This document shows positions 8,039-15,470 of a DNA stretch of 64,000 nucleotides, in pieces. The DNA lies in NCBI RefSeq assembly GCF_024519455.1, contig NZ_JALJRY010000014.1, positions 1-64,000 on the forward strand, written 5' to 3'. Source of the stretch: Streptomyces sp. STR69 (GTDB taxonomy: Bacteria > Actinomycetota > Actinomycetes > Streptomycetales > Streptomycetaceae). The translations under genes and the position numbers were made by a program. How positions within the stretch are numbered: position 1 is the stretch's first letter; each line of letters starts with the position of its first letter. A model generated the notes under the pieces. The model saw only the letters and a list, made by a program, of their open reading frames with translations, was not told the DNA's origin and made no database searches.

Positions 8039-8989
8039 TCACCTTTTTCCGGTGCTGGTGGAACAGGGGTGCAGCCCGGCCTCGTCGAGCGCCGCCGACA
8101 GGGCGGTCAGCGCGGACGGGTCCTCCAGGGGGAGCAGCGGAGGGCGTACATGCCCTCCGGGCTGCCCGAGCAGCCGCATGGCGGCTTTGAGCTGCGAGGT
8201 GGGTGAGGCGAACCGTGAGCTGTAGTCGTCGTTGACGAGCAGGTTCACAAGCCGTTCGTAGCGTGCGGACCATTCCCGGGCGAGGGGCAAGTCGCCTGCC
8301 CAGTAGGCCTCGTAGAAGGGGACCGTGAAGGGGGCGCCGAGGCCGCCGCCGTCGATGTTCCCGGCGCCGCCGAACTCGGCCATCACGGCCATGCCCCGGC
8401 GGTGGATGAAGCGGCCGAAGACCTGGACCTTCCCGGCCAGGGCGGCGCAGGTGTCGGCGACCTTCAGCTCGTCGCCGGAGCTGTCCTTGACGGCCACCAC
8501 GGTGTCCAGTTCGGCAAGCCTGGCCAGGGTGTCGACCGTGATGTCCACGGCGGTGCCGCGCGGCCAGTTGTAGACCATGAGCGGCAGGTCGACCGCCCCG
8601 GCGAGGGTGGCGTAGAAGGCGTGGATCTCGTCCTGGCTCGGGTGGACGTAGGGCGGCGGGGTGGTGAGGATGCCGTCCGCGCCGATCGAGCGGGCGTGCT
8701 CGCCGTACCGGGCGGACTCGGCGGCGGTGTACGCGCCGCAGCCGATGACCACCGGTAGCTGTCCGGAGAGCTCGGTGACCGCGATCTCGGCGACCCGGCG
8801 GCGCTCCTCGGGGGTCTGGGAGAACCACTCGCCGGTCGTGCCGTTCACCAGGACACCGTGGACGCCGTGCTCCGCGTACAGCCCGAGCAGCGCGCGCCAG
8901 GCGTCCTCGTCGAGGGAGCCGTCGGCGGCGAAGGGGGTGGGAGCGGCGGGCCAGTAGCCGCGCCAGGGGACGGCACTCGAAGAGGTCAT
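8039..8989 (-). CDS. Dihydrodipicolinate synthase (DapA/NAL) family lyase
   Basis: A 316-residue Schiff-base aldolase/deaminase with all core residues: GTTGEW (near 50-54), Y140 in LMVYNWPRG and the imine-forming K168 in VVAVKDSSG. ATG 8989 is chosen over an upstream opening because the operator at 9001-9018 would otherwise be coding and the family alignment begins here. It is the first gene of the operon. A DapA-family enzyme beside a heterotrimeric FAD/2Fe-2S dehydrogenase is the pair found in trans-4-hydroxyproline catabolism, where the lyase is pyrroline-4-hydroxy-2-carboxylate deaminase. No epimerase or semialdehyde dehydrogenase is nearby, so that assignment is only a hypothesis. Confidence 0.82.
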   Translation of the reverse strand: MTSSSAVPWRGYWPAAPTPFAADGSLDEDAWRALLGLYAEHGVHGVLVNGTTGEWFSQTPEERRRVAEIAVTELSGQLPVVIGCGAYTAAESARYGEHARSIGADGILTTPPPYVHPSQDEIHAFYATLAGAVDLPLMVYNWPRGTAVDITVDTLARLAELDTVVAVKDSSGDELKVADTCAALAGKVQVFGRFIHRRGMAVMAEFGGAGNIDGGGLGAPFTVPFYEAYWAGDLPLAREWSARYERLVNLLVNDDYSSRFASPTSQLKAAMRLLGQPGGHVRPPLLPLEDPSALTALSAALDEAGLHPCSTSTGKR

Positions 8990-9000
8990 GCTGTGCTCCG

Positions 9001-9018
9001 TGTGGGATCGATTGCACA
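9001..9018. promoter_or_regulatory. Probable LacI-family operator O1
   Basis: TGTGGGATCGATTGCACA is an 18-bp dyad of the form TGTGnnATCGATnnCACA, 11 nt before the first gene of the catabolic operon. A second copy of the same core lies at 9154-9171 near the divergent LacI gene. Confidence 0.65.
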
Positions 9019-9153
9019 GCACGGTGGCAGCGGCTCGGGGCAGTGGTCAATGCCGTTCCGGCTGGAAACTGCTTGTGAAACGCATTGTTTACGCCACTGA
9101 CTTCACCGAATCTGTCATCATGGCGATCTCGACTCCGCGTGTGAGCAGGGTCG

Positions 9154-9171
9154 TATGGGATCGATTTCATG
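9154..9171. promoter_or_regulatory. Probable LacI-family operator O2
   Basis: TATGGGATCGATTTCATG matches O1 at 14 of 18 positions and keeps the ATGnnATCGATnnCAT symmetry. The centre-to-centre distance from O1 is 153 bp, compatible with looping. It overlaps an in-frame ATG at 9169, which argues that the regulator is translated from a later start (GTG 9202). Confidence 0.6.
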
Positions 9172-9201
9172 ATCGGATCAGATCGGATCGGGGGTGGGCG
9201 G

Positions 9202-10239
9202 GTGGCAGTCACCTTGGACGAGGTGGCCGAGGCCGCAGGGGTCTCCAAGAGCACGGCCTCGCGGGTGCTCAGCGGCTCCAGTCGGGTCAGCGCACAGACG
9301 AAACGGGCGGTGCAGTCCGCGGCCGAGCGGCTCGGCTACCGGCCGAACCGGATCGCCAGCGGACTGCGCACACGGCGCAGCAACCTGATCGGGCTGGTGA
9401 TAACGAACCTGGTGAACGCCTCGTTCCACGTCATCACCGAGGTGCTCCAGCAGCGCCTGGACGAGCGCGGCTACCAGGTGCTGCTCTGCGTCACGGACGC
9501 CGATCCGGCGCGCGAGGCCCGCTACCTGGACATGCTGCTCGACCACCGGGTCGACGGGCTGATCATCGTGGGCACCGGGGACAACACCGAGATGGTCCGG
9601 CAGGTGGGCGCGGCCGGCATCCCGGTGGTCAACCTGATGCGCACCCCCGAGGACGTGCCCGGCGACTCCGTGATGGCCGCCGACCGGGAGGGCGCCGAAC
9701 TGGCAGTCCGGCATCTGCTCGGGCTCGGCCACGAGCGCATCGCCTTCATCGGCGGGCCCGCGCACATCGACTCGGGACGCGACCGCTACGCCGGGTTCGC
9801 CGCGGCCCTCGCCGCCGCCGGGCTCGAACCCGATCCCGAGCTGTGCGCGCGGGGGCCGTACACCATGGCGTTCGGTGCGGAGGCGGCCCGGCGGGTGATG
9901 GCCGCGGAGCGTCCGCCCACCGCGCTGTACAGCGCCAACCACGAGGCGACGTTCGGGACGCTCGGGGCACTGGTCCAGCTCGGGGTGCGGGTGCCGGAGC
10001 AGCTCTCCCTCGTGTGCCACGAGGAGGCCCCCTGGTTCTCGTACTGGCACCCGCCGATCACCGTCGTCGACAACGGCGCCCGCGACCTCGGCGAACTCGC
10101 CGCGGAACAACTGCTGCGCCGCATCGACAACCGCCCCGACCACGGCGACCCCGCCGAGGAGGGCGTCGGCCGGCTCATCCGCGTCGGCTCCCGGCTGGTG
10201 GTACGCGACTCGACCACGGCGCCGCGTCGGTCGGGGTGA
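9202..10239 (+). CDS. LacI/GalR-family transcriptional regulator of the catabolic operon
   Basis: About 345 residues from GTG 9202. The N-terminal helix-turn-helix reads TLDEVAEAAGVSKSTASRVL, followed by hinge-helix sequence YRPNRIASGLRTRRS, then a full effector domain (VDGLIIVGTGD, HERIAFIGGP, LSLVCHEEAPWFSYW). An ATG at 9169 would add 11 residues but lies inside operator O2. The gene is divergent from the nine-gene operon and separated from it by about 210 bp containing two matching operators, so it most likely represses the operon and itself until an effector related to the imported compound binds. Confidence 0.9.
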   Translation: MAVTLDEVAEAAGVSKSTASRVLSGSSRVSAQTKRAVQSAAERLGYRPNRIASGLRTRRSNLIGLVITNLVNASFHVITEVLQQRLDERGYQVLLCVTDADPAREARYLDMLLDHRVDGLIIVGTGDNTEMVRQVGAAGIPVVNLMRTPEDVPGDSVMAADREGAELAVRHLLGLGHERIAFIGGPAHIDSGRDRYAGFAAALAAAGLEPDPELCARGPYTMAFGAEAARRVMAAERPPTALYSANHEATFGTLGALVQLGVRVPEQLSLVCHEEAPWFSYWHPPITVVDNGARDLGELAAEQLLRRIDNRPDHGDPAEEGVGRLIRVGSRLVVRDSTTAPRRSG

Positions 10240-10297
10240 TGACCGGTCCCCAGGCCGGCCGACCTGTCGGCTCCTACGGTTCACCCTGCTCCCGGTT

Positions 10298-10505
10298 CTA
10301 CGGCAGCCTGATCGGCCTGAGCTCCTCGAAGCGGTCGCCCGGGCCGGGATTGCCGGCCGTGGTCTTCCCGCCGAGCTGGGTCAGCACACCCCACACCGCG
10401 TTGAGGCCCGTCGTGACGGCGCCCTCGGCCCAGCCGCCCGTCCAGGACACGTCGTCGCCGGCTGGGTAGATGCCGCGGTGGGCCGGGTGTGCGGGGTAGC
10501 GAACG
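10298..10505 (-). pseudogene. C-terminal remnant of a flavin monoamine oxidase
   Basis: On the minus strand the frame ending at the stop 10298-10300 reads YPAHPAHRGIYPAGDDVSW, TGGWAEGAV and TTGLNAVWGVLTQLGG, the C-terminal FAD-contacting region of flavin-containing amine oxidases (GIYxAGDDxSWxPGWxEGA). Upstream of about base 505 of this segment (10505) the similarity stops and no start codon or N-terminal FAD motif is found, so about 85 percent of the gene is gone. The surrounding 10240-10297 and 10506-10698 hold no other gene I can support. Confidence 0.6.
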
Positions 10506-10698
10506 CACTCCGTGGCCTCGGTGCCCCGCTGCAGCGGCAGGCGGTCGCCTCGGACATGGTTCTGGTCGTCCGGTCGAGCTCCCGACTGACCCGGGAAGCG
10601 GTGTTGACCCAGCTTCGGGGGACGCCGTGCGGTGTCTCCTCCGAGGTCGCCGGGCTGACCGAGTCCTCCAGCTCGGGCCTCGCGGTTTCGACCGGTTT

Positions 10699-10728
10699 CT
10701 GTTACGGTCGCTAGATCGATCTAGTAAC
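10699..10728. promoter_or_regulatory. Dyad operator before the LysR gene
   Basis: A perfect 14-bp palindrome, CTAGATCGATCTAG (10711-10724), preceded by CTGTTACGGTCG and flanked by GTTAC/GTAAC arms (10701-10705, 10724-10728). The block CTGTTACsGTCs followed by ATCGATCTAGT recurs at 13155-13184, before the GcvT-like gene. It looks like a shared repressor site over two promoters. Confidence 0.5.
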
Positions 10729-10886
10729 GGTAAGCGTGTCGACCGGCGTGACCCTGCCGGTCCTCCGCTTCGCCATCGCCCGCCTTCCAGGTTTGCCGCC
10801 TGCGAGATGGCTCCGCCCAATTGCACCGCCCCATGTTCGACGCGGCCCGGAGGGACACCGGCGCCGTGGACGACCGGAGGACCGCC

Positions 10887-11798
10887 ATGGACCGTCTGCT
10901 CCTCATGCGCAGTTTCGTCATCGTCGCCGACCTCGGCAGTTTCAACGGAGCCGCCAAAGCGCTCGGTTCGTCGGGATCACTCGTGTCGCGACATGTCGCC
11001 GAGCTGGAGCGCCAGGTCGGCGTCCGGCTCGTCAACCGCACGTCCCGCTCGGTGAGCCTGACCGAACCGGGCCTGCGCTACGCCGAGTTCGCCGCCCGGA
11101 TCGTGAAAGAGATCGACGCCGAGGACTCCAACATCGCGGATCTGCACGACAGGGCGGAGGGCGTGCTCAGCATCATCTGCCCGAAGTGGATAGGGAGCCT
11201 GGATCTCGGGGACGCCATCGCCGCGTTCTCCGCGGCGCACCCGAAGATCCAGATCCGGTTCGAGCTGGGAGGCGTGTCCGACCGGACGTACGACTTCCTC
11301 GACGGCGGTTTCGACCTGGCGTTCCACACCCGGGACCTCCGGGACTCCAACGTCCGGCTGAAGAAGATCGCCTCGCTGCCCTTCGTCCTGTGCGCGTCGA
11401 AGACGTACATCGACGAACACGGCCCCCTGACGCACCCGAACGACCTGGCCGCCCATGACTGCCTGGTGCACGTCAACGACCCCGTCTGGCGCATCGGGCA
11501 CGGCCCCACCTCCACGCTGCACAAGATCCGCAACGTGGCGTTCTCGTCCAACTCGTACATCGCCCTGCAGAAGGCGGCCGTGCACGGGCGCGGCATCGCC
11601 CTGCTGCCGCAGCGGTCCGCCTACGACGATCTCGTGTCCGGGGCCTTGCAGATCCAGCTGCCCGAACTGGCGGCACCCGACCGGCCGCTCTACGCGATCC
11701 ACGGGCCCGGGCCGGGCACCCAGCGCAAGGTCTCGGTCTTCCTGGACTTCCTCGCCAAGTGGTTCGCGGAGAACCCGATTCCCACGATCGGCTGTTGA
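10887..11798 (+). CDS. LysR-family transcriptional regulator
   Basis: A 303-residue LTTR starting MDRLLLMRSFVIVADLGSF, with the winged helix AAKALGSSGSLVSRHVAELE and recognition end VRLVNRTSRSVSLTEPG, then a LysR substrate domain (GRGIALLPQRSAYDDL near the end). ATG 10887 has GGAGG six bases upstream and is preferred over an opening at 10821. It is tandem with a Tat-exported metallo-hydrolase and a GcvT-like methyltransferase. A palindrome at 10711 precedes it. Confidence 0.88.
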   Translation: MDRLLLMRSFVIVADLGSFNGAAKALGSSGSLVSRHVAELERQVGVRLVNRTSRSVSLTEPGLRYAEFAARIVKEIDAEDSNIADLHDRAEGVLSIICPKWIGSLDLGDAIAAFSAAHPKIQIRFELGGVSDRTYDFLDGGFDLAFHTRDLRDSNVRLKKIASLPFVLCASKTYIDEHGPLTHPNDLAAHDCLVHVNDPVWRIGHGPTSTLHKIRNVAFSSNSYIALQKAAVHGRGIALLPQRSAYDDLVSGALQIQLPELAAPDRPLYAIHGPGPGTQRKVSVFLDFLAKWFAENPIPTIGC

Positions 11799-11934
11799 CA
11801 TCCGCCCACACTTGCACGGCGCGAAACCTTATAGTTCGCCCCGGTAGCTCATATTTTCTACCAGCTGGTGGACAGGTGTGCTCGGTGTGGCCACTGTGGC
11901 AACGCGAATCGAGCCGCGAAGGAGCTGTCTCTTC

Positions 11935-13065
11935 ATGTGCGAACCCCTGGGTGAACCCACGTCCCGCAGGACGATGCTGGGCGCGATGGCGGCATCCGCC
12001 GCTGCCGCCGTAGCCGTACCTCTGCTCGGCGCCGAGCCGGCCGCGGCGGCGGCGAACACCGGATCCGTGTCCTCCGGCACAGGCCTCTCCGTCACTCTGC
12101 TCGGCACCAACGGCGGGCCGCCGCCGCTGGCGACCCGGTACGGCATCTCGTCGGCGCTGACGGTGAACGGCAGAACGTATGTGATCGACTGTGGGCGGGG
12201 AGCGGTGACGCAGTATCTGCGTGCCGGTCTGTCGATGCCGTCGCTGGCCGGGATCTTCCTGACCCACCTGCACTCCGACCACATCGTCGACTACTACTCG
12301 TTCCCGCTGCTGTCGGCGGGCGCCTCGGGCGCACAGGGCTTCCAGAAACCGATCGATGTCTACGGCCCCGGTCCGGCCGGCATCGCCTCGACCGTCGCCG
12401 GGGCCCCGGGGCCCGTGCCGGGCACCGTCGAGATGACGAGGCTGGCCGGTCAGGCGTACGCGGCGTCGCCGACCTTCTTCATGACGGAGCACGCGGGCAT
12501 CGACCCGGCGACCCTGCTCAACGTCCACGACGTACTGCCGCCGTCCGGTGCCGGCGCCTCGGCGACGAACTCCGCGCCGGCCATGGCGCCGTTCACCGTC
12601 ATGGAGAACGACGACGTGAAGGTCACCGCCGTCCTGGTCCCGCACGGCGCGGTGTCCCCGGCCTACGCGTACCGCTTCGACACGGACCACGGCAGCGTCG
12701 TCTTCTCCGGCGACACGGCACCCACCCCGAACGTCATCACGCTTGCCGCGCACGCGGACGTCCTGGTCCACGAGGCCCTGTACCCGGCGGGCCTCGCGAG
12801 TCTCGGCCTGCCGCAGGCGCTGATCGACCACATCACCTCGACCCACACGGACGTCGCGGAACTCGGCCGGATCGCGGCCGAGTCGGACGCGGGCAAGCTG
12901 GTCGCGACCCACCTCGGCCCGGGACAGCAGACCGTGGTCTCCGACGCGACCTGGCGCCGCCTGCTCCGCGACAGCGCACGCCGGGCCGACTTCGGCGGAC
13001 CGATGGTGCTCGGCACGGACCTGCTGCAGCTGCCGGTACGACGGCGGGTGCGCCTCAGGTCCTGA
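11935..13065 (+). CDS. Tat-exported metallo-beta-lactamase-fold hydrolase
   Basis: A 376-residue protein. A twin-arginine signal (TSRRTMLGAMAAS, residues 10-22) is followed by an Ala-rich hydrophobic stretch ending in AAAAA near residue 40. The metal motif is HLHSDH (H111, H113, D115, H116), with SGDTAP for the bridging Asp and a late His in VATHLGPG. The overall pattern resembles the arylsulfatase/ribonuclease-Z-like group of the fold. ATG 11935 has GAAGGAG about ten bases upstream. A GGTAG-N10-CTACC inverted repeat lies at 11843-11862. The substrate is unknown. It sits between a LysR regulator and a possible aromatic O-demethylase, which is compatible with ester or sulfate-ester removal outside the cell. 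Confidence 0.8.
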   Translation: MCEPLGEPTSRRTMLGAMAASAAAAVAVPLLGAEPAAAAANTGSVSSGTGLSVTLLGTNGGPPPLATRYGISSALTVNGRTYVIDCGRGAVTQYLRAGLSMPSLAGIFLTHLHSDHIVDYYSFPLLSAGASGAQGFQKPIDVYGPGPAGIASTVAGAPGPVPGTVEMTRLAGQAYAASPTFFMTEHAGIDPATLLNVHDVLPPSGAGASATNSAPAMAPFTVMENDDVKVTAVLVPHGAVSPAYAYRFDTDHGSVVFSGDTAPTPNVITLAAHADVLVHEALYPAGLASLGLPQALIDHITSTHTDVAELGRIAAESDAGKLVATHLGPGQQTVVSDATWRRLLRDSARRADFGGPMVLGTDLLQLPVRRRVRLRS

Positions 13066-13154
13066 ACCGTCCGGCGCTGCACGGAAGTTCGGCATTGCTT
13101 GCGCCGTGCGACCGATCACCGATGCGTCACGGCTCTCGCCTCGTCCGAAAGAGA

Positions 13155-13184
13155 CTGTTACCGTCCGACTTAATCGATCTAGTC
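13155..13184. promoter_or_regulatory. Dyad operator before the GcvT-like gene
   Basis: GACTTAATCGATCTAGTC (13167-13184) is an 18-bp dyad GACTnnATCGATnnAGTC, preceded by CTGTTACCGTCC. It shares the CTGTTAC and ATCGATCTAGT blocks with the site at 10699-10728. It lies 58 nt before the ATG at 13242. Confidence 0.5.
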
Positions 13185-13241
13185 GGTGGCTGGTGCCCCG
13201 ACGACGCTCTGGACGATGACGTCCACTCAGCGAGGTGTGAA

Positions 13242-14606
13242 ATGGACTTGGTCGCACAACAGCGCAGTACCTACGAAGCGGTCCTCCGACTCAACGACGC
13301 ACCGTTCATCACCGAGCGCCCGGCGCTGTTCAGCCCGGCCGCCGCGGCGCAGGACGTGGGCAACACCCGGGGCACCTACGGCCGCTTCGCGCAGCTCCTG
13401 CTCCCCGAGGAGTACTCGGACTGGGTCGAGGAGAGCACCGCCCATGTCGGCTCGTGCTACGTCGGCGACTGGACCTCGTTGCACAAGGTCAAGGTGCACG
13501 GCCCGCAGGCGCTCGCGTTCCTGAGCCGGTTGGGGATGCGGGACCTGTCCCGTTTCGAGACCGGGCAGATCAAGCACCATGTGCAACTCGACGAGAACGG
13601 CTGGATCGCCTCCGAGGGAGTGCTCTGCCGGCTCGGGCCCGACGAGTTCGTCTACACCGCGGGCAGTTGCGACTGGCTGTTGTGGCAGCTGAGCCAGGGC
13701 AGTTGGGACGCCGCCGCCACCGACATCAGCCCCGACGTGTTCATCTTCGGCGTCCAGGGCCCGGCGTCCCTGGCGGCACTGGAGAAGCTGACGGGGGACG
13801 ACCTCCGCGACATCGCCTTCAGCCGCAGCCGTATGTCGACGGTCGACGGGGTCCCGGTACGGGTTCTGCGCACCGGGATCTCGGGCGAACTCGGATACGA
13901 ACTGCACGGGCCGACCGCACACGCCAACGACATCTGGGCGGCGGTCGTGGCGAGCGGGCAGGACGTCGGCATTCGCCAACTCGGCTTCCGGGCGCAGCCT
14001 GTTCAGCACATCGAGGCCGGGATCGCCACCAACGGGCTGGACTATCTGCCGGCGTCGATCCTCACGCCGGGTGCGCCGAGGCAGTTCCGCAAGGGCGTGC
14101 CGACCGGCAGTTTCGTCCCGACGGGCGGGGTGACCGACTACTTCCGCAAGCCGGGCGAGCTCGGCTGGGGCTTCCGCAAGGGTGTCCCCGACCGCGACTT
14201 CATCGGCCGGGACGCACTCGCCAGGGATGCCGAAAGCGGCGTCCCCACACGCGAGTTGGTAGGTCTGCGCTGGAACGCACAGGACATCGCCGGCATCCTC
14301 ACCTCGCTCCTGGGCGAGGCCGAGCTGCCGGACCAGATGGAGCTGCCGCGCGGACGCGGTCCCCACTTCGACCAGGTCCTGGTGTCGGGCGATCCGGTGG
14401 GCGTGGCCACGGGCCGGACGGTGAGCCCGACCCTCCGGGCGATGATCTCCCTCTGCGTGCTCGAACCCGCGCATACGACACCGGGCACGGAGGTCGTCGT
14501 CCTGTGGGGCCGTCCGGGCACCCCGCAGCGGGAGATCCGCGCGACGGTCACAGCGCTGCCCTTCAAGCCGGACAACCGGCGCACCGACGTCACCGATCCC
14601 GGGTGA
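13242..14606 (+). CDS. GcvT-family tetrahydrofolate-dependent methyltransferase (LigM/DesA-like O-demethylase candidate)
   Basis: A 454-residue aminomethyltransferase-fold protein starting MDLVAQQRSTYEAVLRLNDAP. GcvT-like elements include VKVHGPQALAFLSRLGMRDL, GVQGPASLAALEKLTGDDL, VLRTGISGELGYELHGP and a C-terminal barrel with GVATGRTVSPTLRAMISL. The length and N-terminal form are closer to vanillate/syringate O-demethylases LigM and DesA than to glycine-cleavage T protein (about 370 residues), and no gcvH or gcvP is nearby. Its likely role is transfer of a methyl group from an O- or N-methyl compound to tetrahydrofolate. An upstream dyad (13167-13184) suggests repressor control. Confidence 0.7.
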   Translation: MDLVAQQRSTYEAVLRLNDAPFITERPALFSPAAAAQDVGNTRGTYGRFAQLLLPEEYSDWVEESTAHVGSCYVGDWTSLHKVKVHGPQALAFLSRLGMRDLSRFETGQIKHHVQLDENGWIASEGVLCRLGPDEFVYTAGSCDWLLWQLSQGSWDAAATDISPDVFIFGVQGPASLAALEKLTGDDLRDIAFSRSRMSTVDGVPVRVLRTGISGELGYELHGPTAHANDIWAAVVASGQDVGIRQLGFRAQPVQHIEAGIATNGLDYLPASILTPGAPRQFRKGVPTGSFVPTGGVTDYFRKPGELGWGFRKGVPDRDFIGRDALARDAESGVPTRELVGLRWNAQDIAGILTSLLGEAELPDQMELPRGRGPHFDQVLVSGDPVGVATGRTVSPTLRAMISLCVLEPAHTTPGTEVVVLWGRPGTPQREIRATVTALPFKPDNRRTDVTDPG

Positions 14607-14847
14607 ATGCCGTCGCGGGACCGGATGCTCCGACCCCGAACCGTCGACTCCCCTCTGTGGCCGAGCAGGCGAGCGGGTTCGCCGTGAGCGGACCACACGA
14701 GGCGCGTTCGGGGTGTGGGCGCCGCAGCCGCAGAGGCATCGTTCGTGCCCTGGGGAGCGGCGCGGGTGCGGCACGGGCCTCTGCGCGGTCGTAGCGAACC
14801 GATGGTGCGCCTTGTCCCTGGTACACGGCGCACAGAGGCCCAGTGCC

Positions 14848-15470
14848 GGCTGGGTGATCCTGGTCAGTGGGTCGGCGTGCATCGGCAAGTCGGCGCAGCT
14901 CGCGGAGGTGTGCCGGCAGTCCGGGAGGATCGGCGTACGACCCGTCGTCGGCCTGTGCGACCCGATCGAACAGGTCGGCCCGGCGCGCCCGTCATCGCGG
15001 CTCCGCGGGCCGGGCGCGAGCCGCTGGTGGCCATCGAGCAGTACCAGCAGATGCTGCGACGACCTGCAGTGGGCAGACCGGGTCAGCCGTTTCCTGATCC
15101 GCACGCTGGTCCCGCGTCTGCTCGGACTGCCCGTGGTCCGGCTGTTGTCCGGGCGGGAGACTGCCGCAGACCTTTTGGGCCGGGACCACGTCCCCGGCGA
15201 GCGCACCCGCCGGTTCCTGGGGGCGTCCGCCGGGAACCCGCTGCTGGCGCTGGAGCTCCTGGACGGGCCGGCCCGCACGGCGGCACGCGGTGACCGCGAC
15301 ACGGCGCCTGGCACAGTTCAGCGCGGCCATCGCCCAACGGATGAGGGAACTGCCGGAAGCAGCGCGTGACTTGGTGGCCCTGGTCGTCGTCGCCGTACGG
15401 GACCTGCCGGTTCCCGAGGCGCTACGGTTGCTGCTGCTCCAGAACGGCGGTCTCAGCTCGGCAGTTGTTG
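14848..15470 (+). pseudogene. Degenerate LuxR-type large ATPase regulator (MalT/AfsR-like)
   Basis: One frame reads GWVILVSGSACIGKSAQLAEV (a damaged Walker A, GSACIGKS), then after a collapsed segment DDLQWAD (Walker B), LPVVRLLSGRE and SAGNPLLALELLDGP. From about 15290 the similarity continues in another frame as AAIAQRMRELPEAARDLVAL and VAVRDLPVPEALRLL. These fragments come in the right order for the NTPase half of a large LuxR-family regulator, but internal deletion, a frameshift and loss of the C-terminal helix-turn-helix make it non-functional. The remnant ends against the convergent gene at 15453. The interval 14607-14847 holds nothing else I can support. Confidence 0.6.

Noticed and set aside
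9169..9201. ATG 9169 as the start of the LacI regulator
   Set aside because: The ATG lies within the operator dyad 9154-9171, and the extra 11 residues are not found before the helix-turn-helix in this family. GTG 9202 is preferred.
10506..10698. A small protein in the gap before the LysR gene
   Set aside because: Short frames on both strands lack ribosome sites and coding-like composition. The amine-oxidase similarity also stops before this interval.
11795..11800. TTGACA as the -35 of a promoter for the Tat-exported hydrolase
   Set aside because: It overlaps the LysR stop codon, and no -10-like hexamer lies 16-19 nt downstream; the nearest TATAGT is 29 nt away.
14138..14833. Minus-strand frame near the GcvT-like 3' end as a gene
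   Set aside because: Mostly antisense to the methyltransferase, Arg/Pro-rich, no ribosome site or motif.
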